In this document: positions 17,018 through 28,000 of the stretch, piece after piece
Layout of the letters: each line of letters opens with the position of its first letter
Numbering within the stretch: the first letter of the stretch is position 1
Assembly: GCA_028870665.1 (NCBI GenBank)
Contig: JAGWPB010000006.1
Location: forward strand, 1-64,000
Direction of reading: 5' to 3'
DNA from: Lysobacteraceae bacterium
GTDB lineage: Bacteria > Pseudomonadota > Gammaproteobacteria > Xanthomonadales > Rhodanobacteraceae
DNA: 64,000 nt
Translations under genes and position numbers: made by a program
Notes under the pieces: generated by a model
Seen by the model: only the letters and a program-made list of their open reading frames with translations
Told to the model about the DNA's origin: nothing
Database searches by the model: none

Positions 17018-17833
17018 GTGCCGCCCGTGCTGATCCACTTCAACGCCATCCTGCTCGGCCTGATCGAGGGCATCACCGAGTTCCTGCCGATCTCCTCGAC
17101 CGGTCACCTGCTGATCGCCGAGCAGTGGCTGGGCGCGCGCTCGGACCTGTTCAACGTGGTGATCCAGGCCGGCGCGATCCTGGCGGTGATGCTGGTGTAC
17201 CGGCACCGGCTGTGGACACTGGCGACGGGCCTGGGCCGGCGCGAAAACCGCGATTACGCCGCCAAGTTGCTGGTGGCCTTCCTGATCACCGGCGTGCTGG
17301 GACTGATCGCGGTCAGGCTCGGCTTCAAGCTGCCGGAAACCGTGGTGCCGGTGGCCTGGGCGCTGATCCTGGGCGGTTTCTGGATGCTCGGCGCCGAACG
17401 CCTCGCCGCGCGCCTCGGGCCCGGCACGAGGATCACCTGGACGGTGGCGATCGTGGTCGGCCTGGCGCAGATGGTGGCGGGGATCTTCCCGGGCCTGTCG
17501 CGCTCGGGTGCCAGCATCTTCGCGGCCATGCTGGCCGGCACCCGCGACCGCTCGGCCGCGACCGAGTTCTCGTTCCTGGTCGGCATCCCGACCATGTTCG
17601 CCGCCAGCGGCTACGAGCTTTGGCACCACACGCGCCATGCCGCCGCCGGCGCGCCGCCCGAACACTGGGCCGCGCTGGGCGTCGCCTTCGTGGTGTCGAC
17701 GCTCACCGCCTTCGTCGCGGTGAAGTGGCTGCTCGGTTACATCAAGAGTCACCGCTACACGCTGTTCGCGTGGTACCGCATCGCGCTGGGGCTGGCCTTG
17801 TTCGGCCTGCTGCGGCTGGGCTGCGTGCACTGA
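17018..17833 (+). CDS. uppP: Undecaprenyl-diphosphatase
   Basis: A 271-residue polytopic membrane phosphatase that regenerates undecaprenyl phosphate. Motif 1, IEGITEFLPISSTGH, has both catalytic glutamates plus the Ser and His. Motif 2, FPGLSRSGASI, carries the conserved Arg. Length matches E. coli BacA (273). The start is a GTG at 17018; a second GTG at 17027 would shorten it by three residues and cannot be excluded. It is probably the housekeeping enzyme, given its standard motifs compared with the variant at 14590. Confidence 0.95.
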   Translation: MPPVLIHFNAILLGLIEGITEFLPISSTGHLLIAEQWLGARSDLFNVVIQAGAILAVMLVYRHRLWTLATGLGRRENRDYAAKLLVAFLITGVLGLIAVRLGFKLPETVVPVAWALILGGFWMLGAERLAARLGPGTRITWTVAIVVGLAQMVAGIFPGLSRSGASIFAAMLAGTRDRSAATEFSFLVGIPTMFAASGYELWHHTRHAAAGAPPEHWAALGVAFVVSTLTAFVAVKWLLGYIKSHRYTLFAWYRIALGLALFGLLRLGCVH

Positions 17834-17970
17834 GACCCGGTGCACCCGGCGCCGGCGCGACAGCGAACGCTGCCCGGTTTCCCGTGCGGCAACACAGCAT
17901 GCCCGGACCGGCCCTCGGCAAGCCGTTCCGGCAACCCCATCCTGTACGCATTCCGCCACGGAGCACGATC

Positions 17971-18807
17971 ATGAGCACCGCCCGCACCATCACCCGCCGC
18001 GTCCGCGGCCTGCCCACCAGCGACGGCGACGGCGTCAAGCTGACCCGCGTGATCGGCCAGCCGGCGCTGGAGATGCTGGATCCGTTCCTGCTGCTGGATG
18101 CCTTCGGCTCGGAGCAGGGTGCCGACTACATCGGCGGCTTCCCCGATCATCCGCACCGCGGCTTCGAAACCGTGACCTACATGCTGGCCGGGCGCATGCG
18201 CCACCGCGACAACCACGGCAACAGCGGCCTGCTGGTGCCGGGCGGCGCGCAGTGGATGACCGCGGGCGCGGGCCTGATCCACTCCGAGATGCCCGAGCAG
18301 GAGGACGGCGCGATGCGCGGCTTCCAGCTCTGGGTCAACCTGCCCGCGCGCGACAAGATGCGCGCGCCGCGCTACCAGGACATCGCGCCGGAGCAGATCC
18401 CCGAGATCGCACCCGCGCCCGGCGCGCGCGTGCGCGTGATCGCCGGCGAGCTGGCCGGCGCGCACGGCCCGGTCAGCGGCATCGCCACCCGGCCGCTGTT
18501 TCTCGACATCGCGCTCGCTGCCGGCGCCGTGCTCGACGTGCCGCTGCCCGTGGGCCACAGCGGCTTCGTCTACGTGTTCGAGGGCGCCAGCGCGACCGTC
18601 GGCGACAGCGCGCTGGACTTGAACGAACTGGGCGTGCTCGGACCGGGCGATGGCGTGCGGTTGGCGGCGAGCGACGCGGCGGCGCGGCTGATCCTGGTTG
18701 CCGGCCAGCCGCTCCGCGAGCCGGTGGCCAAGTACGGCCCCTTCGTGATGAACACCCGCGAGGAGATCGTGCAGGCGGTCGAGGACTTCCGCGCCGGGCG
18801 GTTCTGA
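17971..18807 (+). CDS. Pirin family protein
   Basis: A 278-residue bicupin of the pirin family. The N-terminal cupin has the metal-binding pattern FPDHPHRGFETVTYML and later GLIHSEMPE, supplying the expected His and Glu ligands. The TAGAGLIHSEMP block is the family hallmark. The C-terminal cupin lacks metal ligands, as is usual. Bacterial pirins can act as quercetinases or redox-responsive partners, but the real substrate is unknown. It is monocistronic after uppP. Confidence 0.92.
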   Translation: MSTARTITRRVRGLPTSDGDGVKLTRVIGQPALEMLDPFLLLDAFGSEQGADYIGGFPDHPHRGFETVTYMLAGRMRHRDNHGNSGLLVPGGAQWMTAGAGLIHSEMPEQEDGAMRGFQLWVNLPARDKMRAPRYQDIAPEQIPEIAPAPGARVRVIAGELAGAHGPVSGIATRPLFLDIALAAGAVLDVPLPVGHSGFVYVFEGASATVGDSALDLNELGVLGPGDGVRLAASDAAARLILVAGQPLREPVAKYGPFVMNTREEIVQAVEDFRAGRF

Positions 18808-18981
18808 CGCGCCGCACCGGCACATCGGGCGACTGCATCATCGTCAAGCAGTACGAGCGCCCCGTCCGCCGGCCCCTGCCGCCGGTCGGAGCCGGGCGCT
18901 CGCGGTGCGCGCGCCATCGCGCCCGGACTGCCATGGCTCGCCTCGCGGAGGGGGCCGGCCGGATGCCGCCCCGCGCAAGAC

Positions 18982-19749
18982 TCAGGACATCTTGAACGAG
19001 GTGAACTTGAAGCTGTAACTGTTGCTCGCCGTCTGGCTGGCGACGGTGATGAAGATGCCGACGGCCTGCAGGTAATAGTCCTGGAATTTGGTCGTCTCGA
19101 CGCCGTTGGCATTGATCTTTTCACAGGTGTAGGCAACGGCGGTCCCGGGGATCGCCGGATTGAGTTCCGAAGCCGCGATGGATGCGCCACGCTTGCAGGC
19201 CATCGATCCCTTGGAAGCGATCGCGTACGGCTGGGTCGATGTGAACACGCCCGCGTAGTGCACCGAGTCCTGGCCCGTGAACGCCGTGAAATCATCCAGC
19301 TTGACCGCGCTCACGATGTAGCCCGCATCAAGACTGCTCATGGCGACGGCCTGACTGCGCAATCCGAACATGTCGCGATAGCCGATCGAGTACTCGTCGA
19401 GCACCTCGATCCCGTTGGATGAAATGCGCGTCAACTCGCTGATCAGCCCATCGCCTTCATTGATCAGCAGCCGGTCATGCGTGTACGTGCCCACGATCTT
19501 GCCCGTCGAATCCTTGCTGGTGCCAACCAGCTCGATTCGGATGCGCTTGAACGGCAGCGTGCCGTCGGCGCCGCGGATCGCCTGCAGGACGGCGGCGGGC
19601 AGATCGGCGGGTGCGAAGTGGCTCTCGAGATAGCCCGTGCGGTTGGCGTTGATGCTCTGCGTGGGCACCGGCGGCGTCATGGCGCATCCCGCGAGAGCGG
19701 CCATCAGCGCTCCGGACAACACCCGCTTCCCGGTCATCGACTGCTTCAT
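18982..19749 (-). CDS. Putative lipoprotein of unknown function
   Basis: A 255-residue secreted protein. The start at 19749 (MKQSMTGKRVLSGAL) gives a lipoprotein signal peptide with lipobox LAGC, so Cys24 should be acylated. The mature part is rich in Thr/Ser/Asn beta-strand segments and has two further cysteines (ACKRG and YTCEK) that could form a disulfide. It is less GC-rich than its neighbours in the middle. I do not recognise the family. It is followed upstream by the peptidase gene on the same strand but with 130 bp between them. Confidence 0.8.
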   Translation of the reverse strand: MKQSMTGKRVLSGALMAALAGCAMTPPVPTQSINANRTGYLESHFAPADLPAAVLQAIRGADGTLPFKRIRIELVGTSKDSTGKIVGTYTHDRLLINEGDGLISELTRISSNGIEVLDEYSIGYRDMFGLRSQAVAMSSLDAGYIVSAVKLDDFTAFTGQDSVHYAGVFTSTQPYAIASKGSMACKRGASIAASELNPAIPGTAVAYTCEKINANGVETTKFQDYYLQAVGIFITVASQTASNSYSFKFTSFKMS

Positions 19750-19882
19750 TGATTCCCCCCTCCGGTTGAACAGCGAACAAGGCTGAAGGCCCATTCTGCC
19801 AGCGCCTCGGGTCATGGCCTATCGCGGTGCGCGGCGTGCGCCGTCCCGCCACCCGCGGAGCCTGGCGCCGTGACCGGGTTTT

Positions 19883-22108
19883 TCAGCGCTTCCTGCAGTC
19901 GCGCCCTGCAATCGTTCTCTCGAAGAAATCCGCAATCAGGCGGTAGACGTGCTTCTGCATCGCCGGGGTGCTGAGACCGTGCTTGGCGCCGGGATAGGTC
20001 ATCAGGCGAAACTGCGTGCCCTGGGTCTGCAGCGCGCCCATCAGTTCGGTGGAGTTGAGGAACAGCACGTTGTCGTCGGCCATGCCGTGCACCAGGTACA
20101 GCGGCGCGGTCAGACCCTTGAGATACGGAAACACCGCGCTGTCGGCGTAGCCTCGGGGATCGTCCTGCGGCCGGCCCAGGTAGCGCTCGGTGTAGAAGGT
20201 GTCGTAGAGCTTCCAGTTGGTGACCGGCGCGACCGCCACGCCGCCGGCGAGCTGGACGGAATCCTTGGCCAGCAGCATCACCGTCAGGTAGCCGCCGTAG
20301 CTCCAGCCGAACACGCCGATGCGCTTGGGATCCACCCAGGGCTGCTGCTGCAGCCAGTTGATGCCGACCTTCTGATCAGCCACCTCGGCGTCGCCGAAGT
20401 GGTGATAAATCACGTCGGAGAACCGCCGACCGCGCCGCGCCATGCCGCGGTTGTCCAGCGTGAACACGACAAAGCCGTGCTGCGCCATGTACTCGGCGAA
20501 CAGCGGCGGCCAGGCGCGCACGACCTGCTGCGCGGTGGGGCCGCCGTAGTAGGTGTCGAACACCGGGTAGCGTTTGGCCGGATCGAAGTCGAGCGGCTTG
20601 TAGAGTCGGTAGTACAGCGTCTGCCCGTCGGCCGCGGTCAGCGTGCCGAACTCGGGTTGAATGTGGTCCTTGAGATAGGGCCAGTAGGGATGGCCGGGCG
20701 CGAGCTGGTTCTGCTCGATCCACGCCAGGCGCGCGCCGTCGGCGGCGTGCACGCTGACCTGTGGCGGCTGCTCGGGGCTGGAGTAGGTGTCGACGTAGAA
20801 CGCGCCGTCGGGCGAGAACTCGGCGCCATGGGTGCCGTCGCGACGGCTGATGCGGATCGGCGCATCGGCGCTGCTGCCGTCGAGCCTCAGCGCATAGATC
20901 TGGCGATCGGGCACGAAGTCGCGGTTGGAGCTGACGTAGGCCAGGCCCTTCTTCTCGTCCACCGCGAGCAGGCCGTCGAGGTTCCAGGCGCCGGTGCTGA
21001 TCGGATGCAACAGCCGGCCGTCGAGATCGTACAGATACAGGTGATGGAAGCCGCTGCGCTCGGAGCCCCAGACGAATTCGGGCTGGTCCTTGAGAAAGCG
21101 CAGATCGTTGTTGAGGTTGATCCAGGTCGTCGAGGACTCGGTCAGCAGCGTGCGCGCGTCCAGCGTCGCGGCATCGACGCGTACCAGTGCGAGGTGTTTC
21201 TGGTCGCGCGTCATCCACTGGTAGGACACCGCCCGGGCGTCCGGCAGCCAGTTGACGCGCACCAGGTACTCGGCGCCCGCGGGCGCGGCGATCCAGCGCG
21301 GCGCGCCGCCCTGCGGCGCGATCAGGCCCAGCCGCCAGCGCACGTTGGGATCGCCGGCGAAGGGATAGCGCTGCTTCACCACCGCGGTGCGGTCGGCATA
21401 CAGCTCCATGCGCTCGGTCACCGGCACGGCGGCCTCGTCGTAGTGCTCGAAGGCGATCGCGGAATCGTCCGGCGCCCACCAGTAGCCGGTGCTGCGGTCC
21501 ATTTCCTCCTGCGCCACGAACTCGGCCTCGCCGTTGTGCACGCTGCCGCCGCCGTCGCGGGTCAGCTCGCGGAGCTGGTCGTCCCTGAGGTCGTACACCC
21601 ACAGGTTCTGGTCGCGCACAAACGACACGTAGCGGCCGCGGGGCGAGATTTTCGGATCGAGCGCGAAACCCTCGCCGATCGGCAGCATGCGCACGCTGCG
21701 CGTCGCCAGCGTGTACAGATACAGTTTGCCGTTGAGCGGGAACAGCAGCTGTGTGCCGTCCGCTGCCCAGTGGTAGTTGACGATGCCGGAATAGATCGCC
21801 GTGCGCTCGCGTTCGCGGCGGGCCTTTTCGGCGTCCGACAGCTGCTCGCCGTGTGGCTCCAGCGTCTTGGCCGCGACCAGCAGGCGCGTGCCGTGATCCT
21901 TCAGGTTGTACTCCCACAGATCCAGCCGGTACTGATCCTCGGCGCTGCCGCGCAGGAAGGTGACGCGCGAACCGTCCGGTGCGATCTGCACGCGGATCGG
22001 CGTCGGCCCGCTGAGCGCGGGATCGTCGAACAGGCGATTGATGGTGAGCTTGTCGGCCATGGCAGGTGCGGTGATCAGGCAGAGCAGGATGAAGATCCAG
22101 GCGCGCAT
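19883..22108 (-). CDS. Dipeptidyl peptidase IV, S9 family serine peptidase
   Basis: A 741-residue exported enzyme with a signal peptide (residues 1-18). The N-terminal half is the DPP IV beta-propeller, with the Glu-rich substrate helix in EFVAQEEMDRSTGYWW that binds the free peptide N-terminus. The C-terminal alpha/beta hydrolase has nucleophile S603 in GWSYGGY, the acid in HGMADDNV, and the catalytic His in GAKHGL. It releases Xaa-Pro (and Xaa-Ala) dipeptides. The start at 22108 is preferred because the long in-frame extension upstream is not protein-like. With the tricorn-type protease nearby it suggests growth on peptides. Confidence 0.95.
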   Translation of the reverse strand: MRAWIFILLCLITAPAMADKLTINRLFDDPALSGPTPIRVQIAPDGSRVTFLRGSAEDQYRLDLWEYNLKDHGTRLLVAAKTLEPHGEQLSDAEKARRERERTAIYSGIVNYHWAADGTQLLFPLNGKLYLYTLATRSVRMLPIGEGFALDPKISPRGRYVSFVRDQNLWVYDLRDDQLRELTRDGGGSVHNGEAEFVAQEEMDRSTGYWWAPDDSAIAFEHYDEAAVPVTERMELYADRTAVVKQRYPFAGDPNVRWRLGLIAPQGGAPRWIAAPAGAEYLVRVNWLPDARAVSYQWMTRDQKHLALVRVDAATLDARTLLTESSTTWINLNNDLRFLKDQPEFVWGSERSGFHHLYLYDLDGRLLHPISTGAWNLDGLLAVDEKKGLAYVSSNRDFVPDRQIYALRLDGSSADAPIRISRRDGTHGAEFSPDGAFYVDTYSSPEQPPQVSVHAADGARLAWIEQNQLAPGHPYWPYLKDHIQPEFGTLTAADGQTLYYRLYKPLDFDPAKRYPVFDTYYGGPTAQQVVRAWPPLFAEYMAQHGFVVFTLDNRGMARRGRRFSDVIYHHFGDAEVADQKVGINWLQQQPWVDPKRIGVFGWSYGGYLTVMLLAKDSVQLAGGVAVAPVTNWKLYDTFYTERYLGRPQDDPRGYADSAVFPYLKGLTAPLYLVHGMADDNVLFLNSTELMGALQTQGTQFRLMTYPGAKHGLSTPAMQKHVYRLIADFFERTIAGRDCRKR

Positions 22109-22212
22109 GGCGCGGTTTCCACGGTGCGGAAAGCCGCGATCAGAGCACGGGCACCCGGGGCGCGCCAAGCAGGTCGTCGCGTCGCGACCGCGCCGCACCC
22201 GCCGCCGCGGCC

Positions 22213-24921
22213 TCAGCCGGTGTTCTGCAGCCCCTGCGCCACGCCGTTGACGCTCGCCACCAGCGCGCGGAACAGCGCGTCCGCCGGACGACCGGACTCG
22301 CGCCAGCGCCGCAGCAGATCGACCTGCAGCAGGCTCATCGGATCGACATAGGGATTGCGCAATCGGATCGAGAGCGCAAGGCGCGGGTCGTCTTCCAGCA
22401 ATTCGCGCTGGCCGCGCAGGCGCAGCACCCAGCGGCGACAGCGCTCGAACTCGGCCTGCACCTGCGGAAAGAAGCGCGCGTGCAGTTCGGCGCCGGCCAG
22501 CCGCGAAAAGCGCTCGGCGATGGCGAGGTCGCATTTGGCCAGCAGCATGTCGATGTCATCGAGCAGGCCGCGGCAGAAGGGCCAGCCGCGCGCCATCTCC
22601 CGCAACGCCTCCTCGCCCGATTCGGCGACCGCGCGCTCCAGCGCGGTTCCGGCGCCGTACCAGCCGGTGAGACCGGCGCGGCATTGCGTCCACGCGAACA
22701 CCCAGGGGATGGAGCGCAGGCTCTCCACGCCGCGCATCCGGCCGCGGCGCGGCGGGCGCGAGCCGAGGGTCATGCGCTCGATGACGTCGATCGGCGTGGC
22801 CGACCGGAAGTAGTCGCCGAAGGCCTCCGCGTCGACCAGCGCCCGGTAGGTTGCGTACCCGTCCGCGGCCGCCCGCTCCATCACCGCGGACCACCGCGCC
22901 TCGCGCGGTTCCGGCGGCGGCGCACGCAGCGATGCGCGCAAGACCGCGCCCGCGGACTGTTCCAGGGTTCGCAGCGCCAGCGCGCGGATGCCGTACTTGC
23001 GGTGGATCACCTCGCCCTGCTCGGTGACACGCAGGGTGCCGACCACGGTGCCGTGCGGCGCGGCCATCAGCGCCGTGCTGACGCGGCTGCCGCCGCGGCT
23101 GATCGATCCGCCGCGGCCGTGGAAGAAGACCAGGCGCGCGCCGGCCGCGGCGGCGACCTCCGTCAGTTCGACCTGGGCGCGCTGCAGCGCCCAGCGCGAG
23201 GCGACGATGCCGCCGTCCTTGCCCGAGTCCGAATAACCCAGCATCACCAGCTGGCGCCGGTCGCGCGCATCGAGATGCGCGCGATAGACCGGATCGGCCA
23301 GCAGCGCGCGCAGCGCGGCGGGCGCCGACCGCAGGTCGTCGATGGTCTCGAACAACGGCGCCACATCCAGCGGCACGCGGCCCTGTGCATCCGTGAAGCC
23401 GCCCGCCCGCGCCAGCGCCAGCACGGCCAGCACGTCGGCCGCGCTCTCGGCCATGCTGACGATATAGGGTCCGATCGCATCGCCACCGTAGCGCCTCAGG
23501 CTGTCGGCGAGGGTCGAGAAGACCGCGCGCAGGCGCGCCGCAGGCTCGGCGGCGCTGCACGGAAGCATCTTGCTGCCGGCAGCAAACGGTTGCAGGCGCT
23601 GCGCGAGCCCGCCGGCATCGGCGTCCGTCAACGCGGGTTCGCCGAAAGCCGCCGCCAGCGCCGCGCGGTGAACGGCCGCTTCCTGGCGCACGTCGAGACG
23701 TGCCAGATGAAACCCGAAGGTGCGCAGACGGCGCTGCAGGCGGCGCACCGCGAATCCGCCCGCGTGCTCGCCGCCATGTTCGTGCAGGCTGGCGGCGACC
23801 AGTGCGAGATCTGCGGCGAAAGCATCGGCATCCGGATAGCCCTGCGCCATGCCCTCGCGGGTCGCTTGCAGCCGGGCGTGCATCAGCGACAGCAGGCAGC
23901 GATAAGGCATATCGGCATGGCGTGGACGGATCAGCGCCGCCGCGTCGGGCAGCAGGGCGCGGTAGTCGGCCAGGCGGCGTTGCAGCGCCGTGCTCGTGCG
24001 CACCCGCTCCGCGGTCTGGCTGAGCAGCCGCGCGAGCCGCGCGGTTTCCGCCGCATAGCGTTCGAGGATCAGTCGGCGTTGCGCGCGCAGCGTGGCGGCG
24101 ATGGTGTCGGCGGCGACGCCGGGATTGCCGTCCATGTCCCCTCCGACCCAGGTCGCGAAGCGCAGTACGCGGGGCATCTCGACGCCGGCGCCGTAGACTT
24201 CGGCCAGCGCTTCCTCGAATGCCTCGTAGAACACCGGCACCACGCGATACAGGGGATCGGCGAGGTAGTAGCCCACGTGCTCCATTTCATCCTGCACCGA
24301 CGGGCGGATCGATGACGCCTCGCTGGTCTGCCAGCCGGTCGTGATCGCGGTGCGCAACTGCGCCTCGTCGGTGCGGCGCTCCTGCGGCGTGCGCTGTCCA
24401 TCCAGGTCCGCGACCAGGCAGCGAACGATGGTGTATTCCTTCTCCAGCAGCGATCGGCGCACGGCCTCGGTGGGATGCGCGGTGAACACGGGCTCGATGT
24501 CGAGCCGCTGCAGCCAGCCGATCAGGGTGTCGCGATCCACGCCGTCGGACTTCAGCTTGCCCAGCACGTCGCGCAGGCTTTCCGGCTGCGGCGCGGCTCC
24601 CGCGCGCTGGTAATCGCGGTGGCGGCGGATGCGATGCACGCGCTCGGCGATGTTGACGACCTGGAAATAGGTCGAGAAGGCGCGGATCAGCTGCTCGGCT
24701 CGCTCCGCGCTGCGCTCGCGCAGCGCACCGGCCAGCGCGTCGGGTGTCGTCGCGGTCTGGCGCCGCGCGATGGCGCTGCGCCGGATCACCTCGACTTCTG
24801 CCAGAAAGCCGGCGCCCAGCTGCTCGCTCAGTACGGCACCCACCAGCGTGCCCAGTCGCCGCACGTCCTCGCGCAAGGGCGCGTCCGGCCCCGCGAATTC
24901 GATCTCTTGACGATCATGCAT
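22213..24921 (-). CDS. ppc: Phosphoenolpyruvate carboxylase
   Basis: A 902-residue anaplerotic enzyme fixing bicarbonate onto PEP to give oxaloacetate. Catalytic landmarks are [32 protein letters not shown] and [12 protein letters not shown], and the conserved C-terminal GLQNTG. Its length fits the bacterial family (880-930). The gene is solitary, 105 bp upstream of the peptidase gene on the same strand. In a facultative autotroph it would also refill the TCA cycle. Confidence 0.97.
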   Translation of the reverse strand: MHDRQEIEFAGPDAPLREDVRRLGTLVGAVLSEQLGAGFLAEVEVIRRSAIARRQTATTPDALAGALRERSAERAEQLIRAFSTYFQVVNIAERVHRIRRHRDYQRAGAAPQPESLRDVLGKLKSDGVDRDTLIGWLQRLDIEPVFTAHPTEAVRRSLLEKEYTIVRCLVADLDGQRTPQERRTDEAQLRTAITTGWQTSEASSIRPSVQDEMEHVGYYLADPLYRVVPVFYEAFEEALAEVYGAGVEMPRVLRFATWVGGDMDGNPGVAADTIAATLRAQRRLILERYAAETARLARLLSQTAERVRTSTALQRRLADYRALLPDAAALIRPRHADMPYRCLLSLMHARLQATREGMAQGYPDADAFAADLALVAASLHEHGGEHAGGFAVRRLQRRLRTFGFHLARLDVRQEAAVHRAALAAAFGEPALTDADAGGLAQRLQPFAAGSKMLPCSAAEPAARLRAVFSTLADSLRRYGGDAIGPYIVSMAESAADVLAVLALARAGGFTDAQGRVPLDVAPLFETIDDLRSAPAALRALLADPVYRAHLDARDRRQLVMLGYSDSGKDGGIVASRWALQRAQVELTEVAAAAGARLVFFHGRGGSISRGGSRVSTALMAAPHGTVVGTLRVTEQGEVIHRKYGIRALALRTLEQSAGAVLRASLRAPPPEPREARWSAVMERAAADGYATYRALVDAEAFGDYFRSATPIDVIERMTLGSRPPRRGRMRGVESLRSIPWVFAWTQCRAGLTGWYGAGTALERAVAESGEEALREMARGWPFCRGLLDDIDMLLAKCDLAIAERFSRLAGAELHARFFPQVQAEFERCRRWVLRLRGQRELLEDDPRLALSIRLRNPYVDPMSLLQVDLLRRWRESGRPADALFRALVASVNGVAQGLQNTG

Positions 24922-25009
24922 GCCGGACGGTCTCTGCGCTGGCGCGGGCCGGTCCCGACACTAGCAGGACGGCCCGACCCGACGGAGTGCGCACCACCCG
25001 GCACCACCC

Positions 25010-25030
25010 GGCGCCGCCCGCGGCGGCGCC
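25010..25030 (-). terminator. GC hairpin past the tricorn-type protease gene
   Basis: A 9-bp perfect stem (GGCGCCGCC / GGCGGCGCC) with a three-base loop begins 8 bp past the stop of the protease gene. No T-run follows, so it may only stabilise the transcript end. Confidence 0.4.
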
Positions 25031-25037
25031 GGCACGC

Positions 25038-28000
25038 TCACTGGCAGCTGCCGCTCGTCACCGGACAGGGCGGATAGGCCGGCTGGGTCGGAAATGCCGG
25101 CAGCCAAGGCGGCGGTGGCGGTACCGGCGTTGGCCGCTGCTGGATCTCCTGCTTCAGCACGGCCACGGCTCTCTCGATCTGGGTGTCGCGACCCGTACGC
25201 GCCAGCAAGCCGGGATCGACGTGCTGCTCGATCGATGGCACCACGCCGATGTTCTCCACCACCCACTTCGAGTCGGTGCCGTACATGGCGATCTCGGACA
25301 CCACCTGCGCGCCGCCATCGAGCAGCCGGAACGGCGCCTGGTAGCCGCGCACGCCGCCCCAGGTGCGCGAGCCGATGGTCGGTCCGAGGTGATACTGCTG
25401 GAAGCGGTAGGCGAAGATGTCGCCGTCCGAGGCCGAGCCGCCATTGATCAGTGCCGCCAGATGGCCGATGTAGGCGTCCGCGGGGCTCTGGTTGTAGGCG
25501 CCATGCCGATTGGTCCAGGCCCCGACCATCCGCTGGTTGAGCTGGTTGAACAGGATGGTGTCGATGAAACCGCCGAGATTCCAGCGGTCGTCGATGATCA
25601 GGCCCGGCTTGGTCAGCTGGCTGTAGTACTGGCGCACGAACTCGTGCAGACCGGTCGCCTCCATGTCGTCCAGATACACGTAGCCGATGGTGCCGCCCGA
25701 CAGCTTGCTCACTTCGCGGCGATTGTCGTTGATCCAGTGCAGCAGATGCAGCTTGCCGCTGTTGACTACCGGCCGGACCAGGATCGTCCACGGCTTGCCG
25801 CCGGGCGATGCCGCCAGCTGCAGGGCGATGGTCTGGCCCAGCGTGCCCTGCAGCAGCTGGTAGGGATTGGTGGGCGCCTTGAGCTCATGGCCGTTGATGG
25901 CGAGGACGTAATCGCCCGGCTGAACCTTCAGTCCCGGCTGCGCCAGCGGCGCCGTGTAGCCCGGCACGGTGTTGTCGCCATGGAAGATGCGCTTGAGGTA
26001 ATAGCGCCCCGCGCCGGCGTTGAGCGCGAATTCGGCGCCCAGCCCGGCGGTGGGCTGCGGCGGCGTGCGCCAACCCATGTCGCCGCCGAACACATACATG
26101 TGGCTTTCACCCAGCGAGCCGATCATGTTGGCAATGATCCAGTTGACGTCCGCGCGGCTCTGCGCCAGCGGCAGCAGCGCGCGGTAGCGATCACCCAGCG
26201 CCGCCCATCGCGTCTTGATCAGCTCGGGGTTGACGAAATAGTCGCGTACGTTGCGCCACGACTCGTTGAAGATCTCGGCCCACTCCCGGCGCGGATCGAT
26301 CTGCATCTGCATGCGCGCGGTGTCCAGCGGCTTGGCCTTGGCCTTGGGCGCGAAGATCGCCGGCCGCAGCATCCACTGCGACTTGGCCCGGTAGAGCAGG
26401 GTCGAACCATCGGCCGACAGCGCGAAACCGCCGCCGATGCCCGGCACCAGGGTCAGCACCTTGCGCTTGGCGAGGTCATAGGCGCGCAGCTCCGGCATCT
26501 CGCCCGGAATCGCGCCACCCAGCACCGGCACCGGCACGGTCACGTAGTAGACGACGCCCTTGGCCTCGGCCACCTGCGCGATGTTGGATGCCGGCACCGG
26601 GACCTGCACCGCGCGTTCGATCAGGCCATCGAAATCGATCTTCACCGCGGGCGGATGCGGCTTGCCCTTGGCCTTGGCCTTGGCGGCCGCCTTGGGCTTG
26701 GGCGCGGAGGGTTCCCGGGTGCGCGGGGCAAGCGGCGAGGGCGTCGCCGCTGCGAGCGTGGTCACGTAGAGCCCGTCCGGCACCACGCCCGAGGCACCGA
26801 AGTTGTAGCTCGACAGCACCGGGTTCACCAGCCGCGCCGAGACGAAGTACAGATACTTGCCGTCCTGCGAAAATGCCGGATCGATGTCGTTGAAATCGCC
26901 GCGGCTGACCGCGTGCAGCTGGCCATCACCCAGGCCGTAGATGAACAGTCCGTGCAGGTGGTTGGGCAGATGCTTGGAAAACGCCAGCCAGCGGCTGTCG
27001 GGCGAGAACGCCACGTCCTGGAACGCACCGATGATCTTTTGCGGATCCGACGTCACCTCCTTGCGCGCCCCGGTCTTCACATCGATCAGCCACAGGCGCT
27101 GACGCGAGTCGGTGCAGGTCAGCCAGTCGCTGTCCGGGCTCCACAGCAGCGGCCCGGCGTAGCTCAGGCGGCCCTGCGCGGTCAGCGCCCGGACCGGGCC
27201 CTGGCCGTCGGCCGGTCGCAGCATCACCTGGCTGTCGATGCCGGTATCGCGGATGTAGGCAATCCACCGGCCATCCGGAGACCACGACGGATCCTTGTCG
27301 TTGCTGGCCGCGGTCTGGCTGATCTCGGTGGTGTGTCCGTATCCGGCCGGTACCGTGAACAGGGCGCCGCGCGCGCTGAACACCGCCAGCTTGCCGTCCG
27401 GCGCAACGTCGGCGCCATGGATCATCTTGCCCGCGGCGTATTCGTACGGGAGGGTGCGCGCACCGTCCAGCGGAACCGTCACCGGCACCTGCGCGAGTTT
27501 CCCGGTAGCGAATGAATAGACGTAGAGACGTCCGCCATCCGAGAGTGCGATGCCGCTGTTGCCAAGGCTCGGCCAATCCACGTCATAGCTCGGGAAGTCG
27601 GTCAGCTGCACCGTGGCGCCGGTCTTGAGGTTGCGCTGCCAGAGGTTGAGCACGCCGTTCTTGCCGCGATCGGAGGCAAAGAAGAGCGTGTCGCCATCCC
27701 ACATCGGATAGGTGTCCTCGCCCTTCCAGTGCGTCAGCTGGGTGCTGGCCCCGCTGGCGAGGTCGTAGCTGAAAAGGTTGTCGGCCTGGCCACCGTAATA
27801 GTCCTTGCGATGAAACGGCCGCAGCATGTGCGCCAGCTTGTTGTAGACGACGGCGCTGCCGCTGGCGTTGAACGCGAGCGGCCCGGTCCATGGCATCGGC
27901 AGTGCCACCGGCAAGCCGCCGGTGACCGGTACCTCGAAGGCGCGCTCGATCTGCGGATTGAAACTGTCGCGCCGCGAGAGGAACACCACGTCCTTGCTGT

